Shown here: one piece after another, positions 8,870 through 17,122 of the stretch
Layout of the letters: the number at the start of each line of letters is the position of its first letter
How positions within the stretch are numbered: position 1 is the stretch's first letter
Assembly (NCBI GenBank): GCA_900290295.1
Contig: OMSW01000253.1
Location: 8,290-43,972, forward strand
DNA length: 35,683 nt
Direction: 5' to 3'
Source of the DNA: Burkholderiales bacterium
GTDB taxonomy: Bacteria > Pseudomonadota > Gammaproteobacteria > Burkholderiales > Burkholderiaceae_F
Translations under genes and position numbers: made by a program
The notes under the pieces: model-generated
Told to the model about the DNA's origin: nothing
Seen by the model: only the letters and a program-made list of their open reading frames with translations
The model's database searches: none

Positions 8870-9529
8870 TCACTCTTCGCGCAGCCGCTCCAGGTGCCGG
8901 ATGTCGAGACTGTCGAACTGCTCGCGGATCTGGAACATGAACACGCCCAGTATCAGCACGCCGACCAGCACGTCCAGTGCTATGCCCAGCTCGACGATCA
9001 TCGGCATGCCGTTGGTGGCCGAGGTGGCGGCGAAGAACAGCCCGTTCTCCATAGCCAGGAAGCCGATCACCTGGGGGATGGCCTTGGCGCGCACGATCAT
9101 CATCATGAAGGACAGCAATACGCAGGCCAGCGCGATGCCGAGCGTGGAGCGCGCGATCGACGACGACAACTGGGCGATCGGAAGCGCGAGGTTGAAGGCG
9201 AACACCACCAGGACGATGCCGATGAGCATCGTCGTCGGGATATTGATCAGCGGCTCGACGTCCCAGCGCACATCGAGCCGGTCGATGACCCGGTGCAGCA
9301 GTATCGGGATCAGTACGACCTTCAGTACAAACGTGATCGCAGCCGAGGCGAACAGGTGCGGCTGGTTGGTCAGGTAGGCCACGGTCACGGTCGCCAGGAC
9401 CAGTGTCACACCCTGGGTCGTGTACAGGTGCACGAGGCTTAAGATCCGGCGCTGCGAGATCATCGCGAACGAGACGATGAGCAGGAAGGCGGCGTACAGA
9501 TTGATGCTTTGACCGAGCAGGGCGCGCAT
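8870..9529 (-). CDS. HyfE-like membrane subunit (NuoK-like C-terminal half)
   Basis: Very hydrophobic protein of 219 residues with about seven predicted transmembrane helices, close to the usual HyfE length. The C-terminal half contains a NuoK-like pair of helices with buried acids: VIGFLAMENGLFF and MPMIVELGIALDVLVG. In complex I and group 4 hydrogenases this type of subunit links the antiporter arms to the NuoH-like anchor and carries the proton wire. The start is ATG 9529, which overlaps the TGA of the upstream NuoH-like gene as TGATG; a longer open frame to 9796 overlaps that gene and is rejected. It ends with a charged cytosolic tail (IRHLERLREE). The family assignment is good; function depends on the unresolved role of the whole complex. 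Confidence 0.87.
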   Translation of the reverse strand: MRALLGQSINLYAAFLLIVSFAMISQRRILSLVHLYTTQGVTLVLATVTVAYLTNQPHLFASAAITFVLKVVLIPILLHRVIDRLDVRWDVEPLINIPTTMLIGIVLVVFAFNLALPIAQLSSSIARSTLGIALACVLLSFMMMIVRAKAIPQVIGFLAMENGLFFAATSATNGMPMIVELGIALDVLVGVLILGVFMFQIREQFDSLDIRHLERLREE

Positions 9530-10485
9530 CACGCTTCCAGGAGCTGGTGCACCAGCAGACCGATGACCGCCAGCAAAAAGGCGGTGGCGAGAAACTCGGG
9601 GACACGGAAAATGCGCATCTTTGCGCTGGCGGTCTCGATCAGCGCCAGGCTGACCCCGCCGATGGCGAGCTTGAACACCAGCATCGGCACGGCGACCAGC
9701 ATCACCAGGGGGGAGTCGATTTCCGCAATGCCCCAGGGAAAGAAGAGCGCCAGGCCGATGCAGGAATAGGCAAAAAGCTTCAAGGACGCGGCCCACTCCA
9801 TCATCGCCAGGTGCCGGCCGGAATATTCCAGGATGAGGGCCTCGTGGATCATCGTCAGTTCCAGGTGGGTTGCCGGGTTATCCACGGGCACGCGCGCATT
9901 CTCCGCCAGGGAAACGATGGTGAAGGCGATGCCGGCAAATGCCAGGCTGGGCTCCAGGACGTACGGGCGGTGGACTACGGTCTCGACCATGTTGGCGAGC
10001 GAGGTCGAGTGAGTGATGAGCGAGGTGCAAAACAAGCTCATGAGCAAGGCCGGTTCGGCCAGGAACCCGATCAGCATCTCGCGCCGCGCGCCCATGGTTC
10101 CAAACGCGGTGCCGATGTCCATCGCTGCGAGGGCGAGAAAGGTGCGTGCCAGCGCAAACAGCCCCACCAATGCGATCGCGTCGGCGGCGGTGGCCAGCGG
10201 CAGGTCGGTGGAGATGGTGGGCACGATCGCGCAGGCCAGCGTCATGCAGCCGAACATGACGTAGGGCGCCAGCCGGAACAGCGGCGAGGCCGAATCGGCA
10301 ACGACCGATTCCTTGTGAAAGAGCTTGCGCAGCACCCGGTAGGGCTGCGTCAGGGGAGGGGCTGCGCGGTTTTGCAGGCGCGCACGCCACTGGTCGACCC
10401 AGCCCAGCAGCAGCGGTGCGGCCGCCAGGGCGAGGACGACTTCGAGCAACTGCGCCAGGATGCCGGTTCCGCTAATTCCGTTCAC
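9529..10485 (-). CDS. HyfC/HycD/NuoH-like membrane anchor subunit
   Basis: Integral membrane subunit of 318 residues with about eight predicted helices, homologous to NuoH, which anchors the peripheral arm and lines the quinone-binding chamber in complex I. The family-defining segment AENARVPVDNPATHLELTMIH and the following EALILEYSGRH give the conserved acidic loop. Near the N-terminus, YRVLRKLFHKE is the amphipathic region seen in HycD-like proteins. The start codon is GTG (10483-10485), overlapping the stop of the HyfB-like gene as GTGA. Its own stop overlaps the HyfE-like start. A NuoH-type anchor without HyfH/NuoI is unusual and is discussed as a finding. Confidence 0.9.
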   Translation of the reverse strand: MNGISGTGILAQLLEVVLALAAAPLLLGWVDQWRARLQNRAAPPLTQPYRVLRKLFHKESVVADSASPLFRLAPYVMFGCMTLACAIVPTISTDLPLATAADAIALVGLFALARTFLALAAMDIGTAFGTMGARREMLIGFLAEPALLMSLFCTSLITHSTSLANMVETVVHRPYVLEPSLAFAGIAFTIVSLAENARVPVDNPATHLELTMIHEALILEYSGRHLAMMEWAASLKLFAYSCIGLALFFPWGIAEIDSPLVMLVAVPMLVFKLAIGGVSLALIETASAKMRIFRVPEFLATAFLLAVIGLLVHQLLEA

Positions 10486-12482
10486 AGTCGCACCAGCATG
10501 AGCATGACAATCAGGGTGACAAAGCTGTACAGCAAGTAGATCGAGATGCGTCCTTGCTGCAGCAGCCCCACGCCGCGTGCGGCCAGGTCGACCAAGCGCC
10601 CGATCGGCAGGTAGACCCCGTGCCAGATCCGGTCCTCGATCAGGACCCGGTAGTGCGGGCGAGCGTCAAACGGCGAGGGCAGATCGCGCTCAAGGCGAAA
10701 GAACGGCTCGAAGATCTGCCGTATCGGTTGGCCGAAGCCCTCGGCGGTATCTTGCATGCGCGCGGTCCCGCCCGCGTAGCCGCAGGCCCACGGCGGCGCG
10801 CGGCGAAGCGTGCCCCGGTAGAGCCGACGCGCGATCAACAGGCCCAAAAACGTTCCGGCGGCGACCCCGCCCAGAAATGCGACCGGACTGTAGCTGGCGC
10901 GCTCTACGCCCGTGGGCGCCAGCAGTAGCCAGCCGTTGGCGTGCACGGTCTGTGCGAGTCCACTGCCTACCAGGCGCTGCGTGACGCGGTCGACCAGGTC
11001 GATCACGGGCACCGGGAACAGTCCCAGCGCCAGTGAGCCGACGGCAAACCAGGCCAGGCCGATGCGTTCGAACCCAGTGGCGTCGTGCGCACGCAGCAGT
11101 TTTTCCTCGCGCGGCTGCCCGAGAAAGACGACCCCGAAGAACTTCACCATCGCATACCCGGCCAGGGCCACGACCAGCGCGACGGCCGCGGCCACGAGCG
11201 GGATCAGCATGTCGAGAAACGAATTGGGCAGGACGGTGGTGAACAGGAAGCTTTGCAGCAGCAGCCACTCGGATACGAATCCGGCCATGGGTGGCAGCCC
11301 CGAGCCCGCCAGCACACCGACCAGCACCAACCAAGCCACCCAGGGCATCGACCGGATCAGCCCGCCAAGCTTGCCCAGGTTGCGCTCTCCCGTGGCGTGC
11401 AGTACTGCGCCGGTGCCCAGGAAGAGCAGGCTCTTGAAGAAGGCGTGCGCCAGCACGTGCACCAGTGCAGCGCTCAGCGCCAAGGCCGCCAGGGTCGACA
11501 TGCCGTACGCGCGAAAGATCAGCGCCAGTCCCAAGCCGGTGACGATGAGGCCGATGTTTTCGATTGAGGAATACGCCAGCAGGCGCTTCATCTCGGTTTG
11601 CACGGTGCTAAAGACGACCCCGAGCAATGCGCTGGCCAGTCCCAGGCCCAACAGCACTTCGCCCCACCACCACTGGCCGCCGTGCAGCAGGTCAAAGGCG
11701 ACGCGCAGCAGTCCGTAGATCGCCGTCTTGAGCATGACGGCGCTCATCAGCGCGGAGACCGGCGAGGGGGCCGCGGGGTGCGCCTCCGGCAGCCAGACGT
11801 GCAGCGGCACCAGGCCGGCCTTGGCGCCGAAACCAAAGACGGCAAAGCCGAATGCGATCGAGGACCAGAGCGGACCCAGCTGTTGGGCGCGCAGGTTGGC
11901 AAACGTGTAGTCGCCGGTATTGGCCTGCAGCACGCCGAAGCAAAGGAGAATCGCTATGGCACCGACGTGCGCTACCAGCAAGTACAGGTAGGCCGCCTTG
12001 CGCACCGCGGCAACGCGATGGTTCGCGGTGACCAGGAAAAAGGAGGCCAGCGCCATCGTCTCCCACATGACCATGAAGGCGTAGCCATCGTCGGCCAGCG
12101 CAACCATCGCCATTGCAGCCAGGAAGACGTGGTATTCCAGGCACAGCAGGCCGGGCGGGGTGCCTTCGCCCGTGCGAAAGTAGCCGGCCGAGAACATCGA
12201 CGTGCCGAAGGCTCCTGCACCGATCACCACGAGGAAAAACGCCGAGAGCGGATCCAGGCGCAGGTGAAACGGCAGTCCGGGCAAACCGATGACGAGCTCG
12301 GCAACTTCGGGCGTGGAAAAGGTCGCGTCCAGCGCTACGCCGGCCAGCGCCAGTCCCAGCAGGGCACCGAGCGGGAACAGACGCCGCGCAATGAACTGCA
12401 TGTGCTTGAGCACGAACAGCGCCCAGATTCCCAGCGTCAGCCAGCCGGCGACGATGATCAAGATCCAGTCGATATGGATCAT
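10482..12482 (-). CDS. HyfB-like antiporter-type membrane subunit
   Basis: First gene of the hydrogenase-like operon; 666 residues and about 15-16 hydrophobic segments, homologous to HyfB/HycC and to NuoL. Key residues are present: Glu141 in MVMWETMALASFF (TM5), Lys221 in KAGLVPLHVWLPEAH (TM7) with His235, and Lys252 in VMLKTAIYGLLR (TM8). The C-terminal region contains a long loop (HyfB-like RRAPPWACGYAGGTARMQ, then ERDLPSPFDARPHYR) before the last helix, as in HyfB. It starts at ATG 12482, 153 bp downstream of trmB; a run of eight T residues on the coding strand (12516-12523) lies in that gap but no good hairpin precedes it. It probably provides the larger ion-translocating arm. Confidence 0.9.
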   Translation of the reverse strand: MIHIDWILIIVAGWLTLGIWALFVLKHMQFIARRLFPLGALLGLALAGVALDATFSTPEVAELVIGLPGLPFHLRLDPLSAFFLVVIGAGAFGTSMFSAGYFRTGEGTPPGLLCLEYHVFLAAMAMVALADDGYAFMVMWETMALASFFLVTANHRVAAVRKAAYLYLLVAHVGAIAILLCFGVLQANTGDYTFANLRAQQLGPLWSSIAFGFAVFGFGAKAGLVPLHVWLPEAHPAAPSPVSALMSAVMLKTAIYGLLRVAFDLLHGGQWWWGEVLLGLGLASALLGVVFSTVQTEMKRLLAYSSIENIGLIVTGLGLALIFRAYGMSTLAALALSAALVHVLAHAFFKSLLFLGTGAVLHATGERNLGKLGGLIRSMPWVAWLVLVGVLAGSGLPPMAGFVSEWLLLQSFLFTTVLPNSFLDMLIPLVAAAVALVVALAGYAMVKFFGVVFLGQPREEKLLRAHDATGFERIGLAWFAVGSLALGLFPVPVIDLVDRVTQRLVGSGLAQTVHANGWLLLAPTGVERASYSPVAFLGGVAAGTFLGLLIARRLYRGTLRRAPPWACGYAGGTARMQDTAEGFGQPIRQIFEPFFRLERDLPSPFDARPHYRVLIEDRIWHGVYLPIGRLVDLAARGVGLLQQGRISIYLLYSFVTLIVMLMLVRL

Positions 12483-12635
12483 CGTCGCGGCGCTTGGTCA
12501 GGCAAGAGCGGCAGCAAAAAAAATGTCGGTGGCATTCGAATAATTCGCGGTCCGCCGTCGCGAGACTGGCGTTGCGCAGTGCGAAGGATACAAGGTGTCG
12601 CGCAGCACCGGGAAATGCCACGCGGAATCAGCGGG

Positions 12636-13373
12636 TTAGATGCGCTCGAAGACCAGGTCCCAGACGCCGTGACCGAGGCGTTGGCCGCGCGCGTGGAACT
12701 TGGTGGTCGGCCGCTCGCTGCGGGGGTTGCGCGCTTGCGGAGCGTAGCCCGCATGAAGATTACGCAGGCGCGGCTCCTGCGACAGCACTTCGAGCATCTG
12801 TTCCGCGTAGTTCTGCCAATCCGTCGCGCAGTGCAAAAACCCGCCAGGTACCAGGCGCTCGGCCAGCGCACCGACGAAGGGCTGCGCGATAAGACGGCGC
12901 TTGTGATGGCGCGCCTTGGGCCAGGGATCCGGAAAGAAGACATGGATACCGTGCAGGCTGGCGGGCGTGATCATGGCGTGCACGACCTCGACGGCGTCGT
13001 GTTCGATGACGCGCACGTTGCCCAAGCCGGCCTCGTGCGCGCGCCGCGCCAGCGCGCCGATGCCGGCAACGAACACCTCGACGCACAGAAAATCGATATC
13101 GGGGTGCTGGTGCGCGATGGCCGCGGTCGTCTCACCCATGCCAAAGCCGATCTCGAGCACCAGCGGGGCGTCGCGGCCGAAAAGCGCGCGCGGATCGACG
13201 GGTTCGGTACCGAAGGGGACGGCGATGGCGGGCAGCAGCTCCTCGTAGGCGCGCCGCTGCGCCTGGGTCACGTGCCCGCGCCGCATCGCGAAGGAGCGGA
13301 TATGGCGCGCGGGCGGACCCACGAGCTGAGTCTTAGCCGGCGCCGTGTCGGCGCAATGGGAAGCTTCGTCCAT
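12636..13373 (-). CDS. trmB: tRNA (guanine-N7-)-methyltransferase
   Basis: Methylates guanine 46 in the variable loop of tRNAs using SAM. The 245-residue protein has the N-terminal RHIRSFAMRRGHVTQAQ block of the family, SAM motif LVLEIGFGMGETTAAIA (71-87), and the signature VFFPDPWPKARHHKRRL (145-161). TDWQNYAEQM at about 184-193 is also family-typical. I start at ATG 13373; the open frame continues about 50 codons upstream into the GC-rich hairpin region with no similarity, so the longer form is unlikely. It lies between uppP and the hydrogenase-like operon on the same strand; a strong hairpin just upstream suggests separate transcription from uppP. Confidence 0.95.
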   Translation of the reverse strand: MDEASHCADTAPAKTQLVGPPARHIRSFAMRRGHVTQAQRRAYEELLPAIAVPFGTEPVDPRALFGRDAPLVLEIGFGMGETTAAIAHQHPDIDFLCVEVFVAGIGALARRAHEAGLGNVRVIEHDAVEVVHAMITPASLHGIHVFFPDPWPKARHHKRRLIAQPFVGALAERLVPGGFLHCATDWQNYAEQMLEVLSQEPRLRNLHAGYAPQARNPRSERPTTKFHARGQRLGHGVWDLVFERI

Positions 13374-13421
13374 CCAGCCAGTGTACCCAGGGCCGAGCCA
13401 GCCCCGCGGCCCCGGGATCGT

Positions 13422-13457
13422 TCGCGCCCCCGGCTCGCCGGCCCGCCGGGGGCGCGA
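13422..13457 (-). terminator. Strong hairpin between uppP and trmB, probable uppP terminator
   Basis: Perfect 13-bp inverted repeat, arms 13422-13434 and 13445-13457, with a 10-nt loop; the stem is nearly all G-C. It starts 23 bp past the uppP stop on the minus strand. There is no T-tract after it, so it may act as an mRNA 3' stabiliser or a rho-assisted terminator and not a textbook intrinsic one. It lies just upstream of the trmB start, so it could also influence trmB leader structure. Confidence 0.6.
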
Positions 13458-13480
13458 GAGAGTCGACGCCCGGGCGCCGG

Positions 13481-14332
13481 CTAGCGCAGCAAGGTCAGCA
13501 CGCCCGCCGACGCAGCCAGGCAATAGAACCCGAAGTAGTGCCAGCGGCCGTGTTCCAGCCAGCGGGACAGCCAGCGCAGCGCCACTAGCCCAGCAAGAAA
13601 GCTCAGCAGCATTCCCAGCGCGCTGGGCCAGGCCAGCTGCAGCAGGCCCGGCGCGTCAAATCCGGCAGCCGAACTGGTCTTCAGGAAGCGGTGCAACTCC
13701 TTGGCGACGACGGCCGGCGTCAGCACGACGGCCAGGGCGAAACTGAATTCTTCGGCTTTTTGCCGGGAGATGCCGAGGAAAAGGCCGGAAGAAATCGTTG
13801 CGCCCGAGCGCGAGAACCCGCGAAACGGCAGGCACAGCCCCTGGACGATTCCGATCGTGGCGGCCGCGGGAGCGCCGAAACCGGGCCGCCCCGGCCGGGA
13901 CCGGGTCAGCAGGCCGGACGTCACGATCATCAGCCCCGCGGCAGCGAGCCCAGCGGCGATCAGGCGCGGGTCGCCGAAGATCCGCTCGATTTCGAAGCTC
14001 TCGCGGTCCACGCCCAGGAAGCCCGGAATCAAACGCAGCAGGGCGAGTCCGACGATGCCGGTGGCGATAGTGGCCACCACGATCAGCGCGGCATTGCGTC
14101 GAAACGCTTCCCCCGAGGAGAAGTAGGTGGCCTTCCACTCGCGCCAGAAGTACGCGATCACCGCGAACATCGTGCCGGTGTGCAAGGCGACGAGCAACAA
14201 GGTCATGCTCGGGGCGGTCGGGTCGAGTCCCATGAGCTTCTCGGCCACGATCACGTGCGCCGAACTCGAAACGGGCAACAACTCGCAAAACCCCTGCACG
14301 ACGGCGAGGATGAGGATCTGTAGAAAGGTCAT
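13481..14332 (-). CDS. uppP: Undecaprenyl-diphosphatase
   Basis: Polytopic membrane phosphatase of 283 residues that dephosphorylates undecaprenyl diphosphate to recycle the lipid carrier for peptidoglycan and surface glycans; overexpression gives bacitracin resistance in characterised members. Diagnostic motifs: VVQGFCELLPVSSSAH at about residues 13-28 (normally QGxTEFLPVSSSGH; here Cys and Leu and Ala substitutions), and the second block GAPAAATIGIVQGLCLPFRGFSRSG with the catalytic PxRxxSRSG. The E in FCELLP and the arginine of the second motif are kept. It is the start of a minus-strand run and diverges from lpxO across 310 bp. Length and motifs match the BacA/UppP family. Confidence 0.93.
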   Translation of the reverse strand: MTFLQILILAVVQGFCELLPVSSSAHVIVAEKLMGLDPTAPSMTLLLVALHTGTMFAVIAYFWREWKATYFSSGEAFRRNAALIVVATIATGIVGLALLRLIPGFLGVDRESFEIERIFGDPRLIAAGLAAAGLMIVTSGLLTRSRPGRPGFGAPAAATIGIVQGLCLPFRGFSRSGATISSGLFLGISRQKAEEFSFALAVVLTPAVVAKELHRFLKTSSAAGFDAPGLLQLAWPSALGMLLSFLAGLVALRWLSRWLEHGRWHYFGFYCLAASAGVLTLLR

Positions 14333-14642
14333 GAGACAGTGCTTAGTGGCTGGATATCCTTGGTTCCGGGCGCAAAGCCGGGCCCGATTCTGCCAGACCT
14401 GGACGACGGACCTGCGTCGCGATCCGGGCGATGGGCACGGTCAGCCCCATCGATGCGGCGGGCGGGGCGATTACGATGACCTTCCGCAGTTAGGGGAAAT
14501 ATTGACCAAAAACAATATCTTGCCTGTGGGCACCGTAGAATGGTGCACTCGGGGAGACTGGGCCGCGGGACATCGCGCGCAGCCGCCGAAATATAAAAAA
14601 GCAAGCTTGCGGCAGGGAACATCGAATTCATCGGGACAATCA
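14333..14642. promoter_or_regulatory. Divergent uppP-lpxO intergenic region with two dyads
   Basis: This 310-bp region must hold the promoters of both uppP (minus) and the hydroxylase gene (plus). Two perfect dyads stand out: CGATGGG/CCCATCG (14429-14435 and 14446-14452, 10-nt loop), about 100 bp before the uppP ATG, and the AT-rich ATATTG-N8-CAATAT (14499-14518), about 130 bp before the lpxO ATG. The second has the spacing of a helix-turn-helix dimer site. A TTGACC hexamer overlaps it (14502-14507) but no -10 box at 16-18 bp was found. No open frame here looks coding. Confidence 0.35.
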
Positions 14643-15563
14643 ATGAGCGTTAATTTCCTGGCACCCAAATTTCTCATCCTGTACCTGTTCGTGTTTTCTT
14701 CCTTGTACATGCATTTTCGGGGACGCCTGCGCCTGCCGATCCTGCGCCAGATCGGCAATCACTCGACCCTGCTTGCGCCGTACAACGTGCTGATGTATGC
14801 CTTCTCCGCGATACCCAACCGTCCGTACCTGGATTTGAAGAATTTTCCCGAGATGGCCGCGCTGCGTGACAATTGGGAGACGATCCGCGACGAGGCGCGA
14901 GTTCTGCTCGGTGGTGGCGGCCTGAAGGCGGCCAGCGATCACGTCGATATCGGCTTTAATTCCTTTTTCCAACGCGGGTGGCGACGCTTTTACCTGAAGT
15001 GGTATGACGTGCCGCCGCCCTCCGCGGTCGCGCTGTGCCCAAAAACGGTAGCGCTGCTGCAGTCGATTCCCTCGGTCAACGCCGCGATGTTCGCGCTCCT
15101 GCCGCCCGGCGCCCGCCTGAACGAACACCGCGATCCGGCCGCGGCGTCGGTGCGTTATCACCTGGGCATCATCACGCCCAACAGCGACGACTGCTTCATC
15201 AACGTGGACGGGGAGAACTACTCCTGGCGGGACGGCAAGGACGTGATGTTCGACGAGACTTACCTGCACTTTGCCGAGAACCGCACGGACCAGGCGCGCC
15301 TGATCCTGTTCTGCGACGTGGAGCGTCCCTTGCACGGCGCGCCGATTCGGGCCCTGAATCGCCTGTTCGAGCGCGTGTTCTTGCGGGCGGCCGCTACCCA
15401 GAACAACGACTCCGAAGATATCGGCTGGATCAACCGCGCGTACAAGCCGATCGGCATTCTCAAGGAATGGCTCAAGCGCCTCAAGCAATTCAACAAGCCG
15501 CTGTTCAATGCCTGCAAGTACGTGTTGATCATTGCGCTGCTGTACTGGATCTTCTTTTCCTGA
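14643..15563 (+). CDS. lpxO: LpxO-type Fe(II)/2-oxoglutarate lipid A hydroxylase (aspartyl/asparaginyl beta-hydroxylase family)
   Basis: Inner-membrane-anchored dioxygenase, 306 residues, close to the length of characterised LpxO (about 300). LpxO hydroxylates the C2 position of the secondary acyl chain on lipid A. An N-terminal hydrophobic helix (about 8-24) and a C-terminal one (about 292-305) frame the catalytic domain. Iron ligands are visible as HRD (His162, Asp164) in ARLNEHRDP and the distal His209 in DETYLHFAEN, with Arg219 for 2-oxoglutarate in DQARLILFCD. I start at ATG 14643; an open frame extends upstream to 14127 through the uppP gene but has no similarity. Nearby waaA and uppP fit an envelope role. 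The alternative is another asparaginyl/aspartyl hydroxylase, but membrane anchors at both ends favour LpxO. Confidence 0.83.
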   Translation: MSVNFLAPKFLILYLFVFSSLYMHFRGRLRLPILRQIGNHSTLLAPYNVLMYAFSAIPNRPYLDLKNFPEMAALRDNWETIRDEARVLLGGGGLKAASDHVDIGFNSFFQRGWRRFYLKWYDVPPPSAVALCPKTVALLQSIPSVNAAMFALLPPGARLNEHRDPAAASVRYHLGIITPNSDDCFINVDGENYSWRDGKDVMFDETYLHFAENRTDQARLILFCDVERPLHGAPIRALNRLFERVFLRAAATQNNDSEDIGWINRAYKPIGILKEWLKRLKQFNKPLFNACKYVLIIALLYWIFFS

Positions 15564-15680
15564 GCTTGCCGGGATCGTACCGACAAAACTTTGCACCTTT
15601 GTCCGGGAATTCGCGCCATCAGCGCGGCGGCCTCGAACTTGGAATTCTCGTAGTCACCAACTGCCTATCATGCGGACGAT

Positions 15681-15866
15681 GGTGCAGCCACAACGTCCGC
15701 GATCACCCATCCGTTCTACCCGCTTCGTGGCCGTCGCTTCGTGCTAGCCGCGCGCAAACAGAGCTGGGGCGAGGACCGGCCCATGTACTAGGACGCGCAC
15801 GGGCGTCCGCGCCCGCTGCTCGCGTCCCGGGCGAGCGTCGAGGAGGCTGATGCATGTCGCCAGGTG
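15681..15866 (+). pseudogene. Decayed DUF5372-like IS-associated gene
   Basis: Reading the plus strand in the frame of base 15702 gives ITHPFYPLRGRRFVL, then KQSWGEDRPMY, a TAG stop, and DAHGRPRPLLASRASVEE. This matches the pattern I recall for short DUF5372-type proteins found next to transposases (THPFxPLxGRxFxL, WGEDRVxxxD, GxLxSLPxSWT). An in-frame stop (about 15768-15770), the loss of the SWT part and the lack of a start mark it as broken. No intact transposase or clear IS ends are visible nearby. The rest of 15564-16087 holds nothing else I can support. Confidence 0.55.
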
Positions 15867-16087
15867 GCGGCACTGCAGCATATGATGACGGCAGGTCGCC
15901 ACGCCGTCGCGTTCGGCATCCGAGCGGATACTGCGCAATTTCCAAACCTAGAAACTGTGGCCGCCACGCGCAACGCGCTCATGACGATCGATAACGGAGC
16001 CCGGCCCGCCGTGCGAAACTTCCTCGCTGTGCCCAATTTGTCGATCGGCAGCGGCTGGTTGCGGCCACAGCTACGGATGATTTGGCA

Positions 16088-17113
16088 GTGACAAGACGAC
16101 ATTGGGGTTGGACCGCGGCGACGGTTGCTGCGGCAGCGCTGGTTGCCCTTGCCGCGTGGCGTCTCGGACCAACGAGGGTGCAGGTGGTGCAGCCGACACG
16201 GTCGACTGCGGTCGAGGCGATCTATGCGACCGGATCCGTGGAGCCGACGGTGATGCTGCCGATTGCCCCGCGCGTTGCCGGAACGCTGGCCTCGCTGGAG
16301 GCCGATGAAGGCAGCCAGGTACGTAAGGGCCAGGTACTGGCCCGGCTCGAGGATACCGACCTCAGCAGTACGGTCGATGAACTGAGCGCGCGCGCACGCT
16401 ACGCGCGCGAGCAGTTCGAGCGCACGGAAGATCTGGTACAGCGCGGCTTCGTCTCGTCAACCGAGCTGGACCGTACGCGTTCGGACTTGGATGCGGCGGA
16501 CGCCTCGCTACGGCGTGCGCGCACGCTGCGCGATTTCACCGCGCTGCGTGCGCCGGCCGACGGGGTGATCATCCGGCGCGATGGCGAGATCGGCCAGTAT
16601 CTTGCCGCCGGGCAGGGCCTTTTCTACCTTTCTTGCTGCGCGCCGCTACGGGCGAGCGTGGAGGTTGACGAGGAGGATATCGTGCGGGTGCATGTCGGGC
16701 AGAAAGTGGTGCTGCGTACCGATGCGCTGCCGGGGCGCACGCTCGATGGCGAAGTCTCGCAGGTTACGCCCAAGGGCGATCCGGTTGCGCGCAGCTATCG
16801 TGTGCGCATACGCCTGGCGGATCCGGCGGCACTGAAGGTGGGCATGACGGTCGACGCCAACCTGATTGTTGCCGAGCGCGCCAACGCACTGCTAGTGCCC
16901 AGCGCCGCGGTCCAGGGCGGGCACGTATGGATCGTGCGCGATGGGCGGCTGCACCGCCAGAGCGTGCGAACCGGCGTCTTGGGAGCCGAGCGCACGGAAA
17001 TCCTGGAGGGCTTGGATACGGACGCACACGTGGTCCTGGATCCCAACGAGGGCCTGCACGAAGATCACCGCGTGTTCGAGCGCATGGCCGTGACCGCGCC
17101 CAAGAACCCTTGA
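16088..17113 (+). CDS. Periplasmic adaptor / membrane fusion protein of an ABC exporter (HlyD/MacA/DevB-like)
   Basis: Adaptor subunit, 341-342 residues, that links an inner-membrane ABC transporter to an outer-membrane channel. After a short basic N-terminus, one hydrophobic helix (about residues 9-27) anchors it. The barrel-sandwich half-motif ATGSVEPTVMLPIAPRVAGTL and its partner RAPADGVIIRRDGEIGQYL flank a helical hairpin (about 90-150), and a beta-barrel segment with PxGRTLDGEVSQV follows. Start: GTG at 16088 preferred, with TTG at 16082 possible; neither has a strong Shine-Dalgarno. It is first of a three-gene operon, 9 bp from the permease gene. The order adaptor-permease-ATPase is that of DevBCA-type systems; the substrate is unknown. 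Confidence 0.88.
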   Translation: MTRRHWGWTAATVAAAALVALAAWRLGPTRVQVVQPTRSTAVEAIYATGSVEPTVMLPIAPRVAGTLASLEADEGSQVRKGQVLARLEDTDLSSTVDELSARARYAREQFERTEDLVQRGFVSSTELDRTRSDLDAADASLRRARTLRDFTALRAPADGVIIRRDGEIGQYLAAGQGLFYLSCCAPLRASVEVDEEDIVRVHVGQKVVLRTDALPGRTLDGEVSQVTPKGDPVARSYRVRIRLADPAALKVGMTVDANLIVAERANALLVPSAAVQGGHVWIVRDGRLHRQSVRTGVLGAERTEILEGLDTDAHVVLDPNEGLHEDHRVFERMAVTAPKNP

Positions 17114-17122
17114 TGCGCGCCG

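Noticed and set aside
5261-12482. Calling the operon a working formate hydrogenlyase/hydrogenase-4
   Set aside because: The large subunit lacks the L1 and L2 cysteines, and there are no formate dehydrogenase, HyfA, HyfH or maturation genes.
11598-13484. 628-codon plus-strand open frame antisense to the HyfB-like gene and trmB
   Set aside because: It is a shadow of GC-rich coding genes on the other strand; the minus strand has two clear families here.
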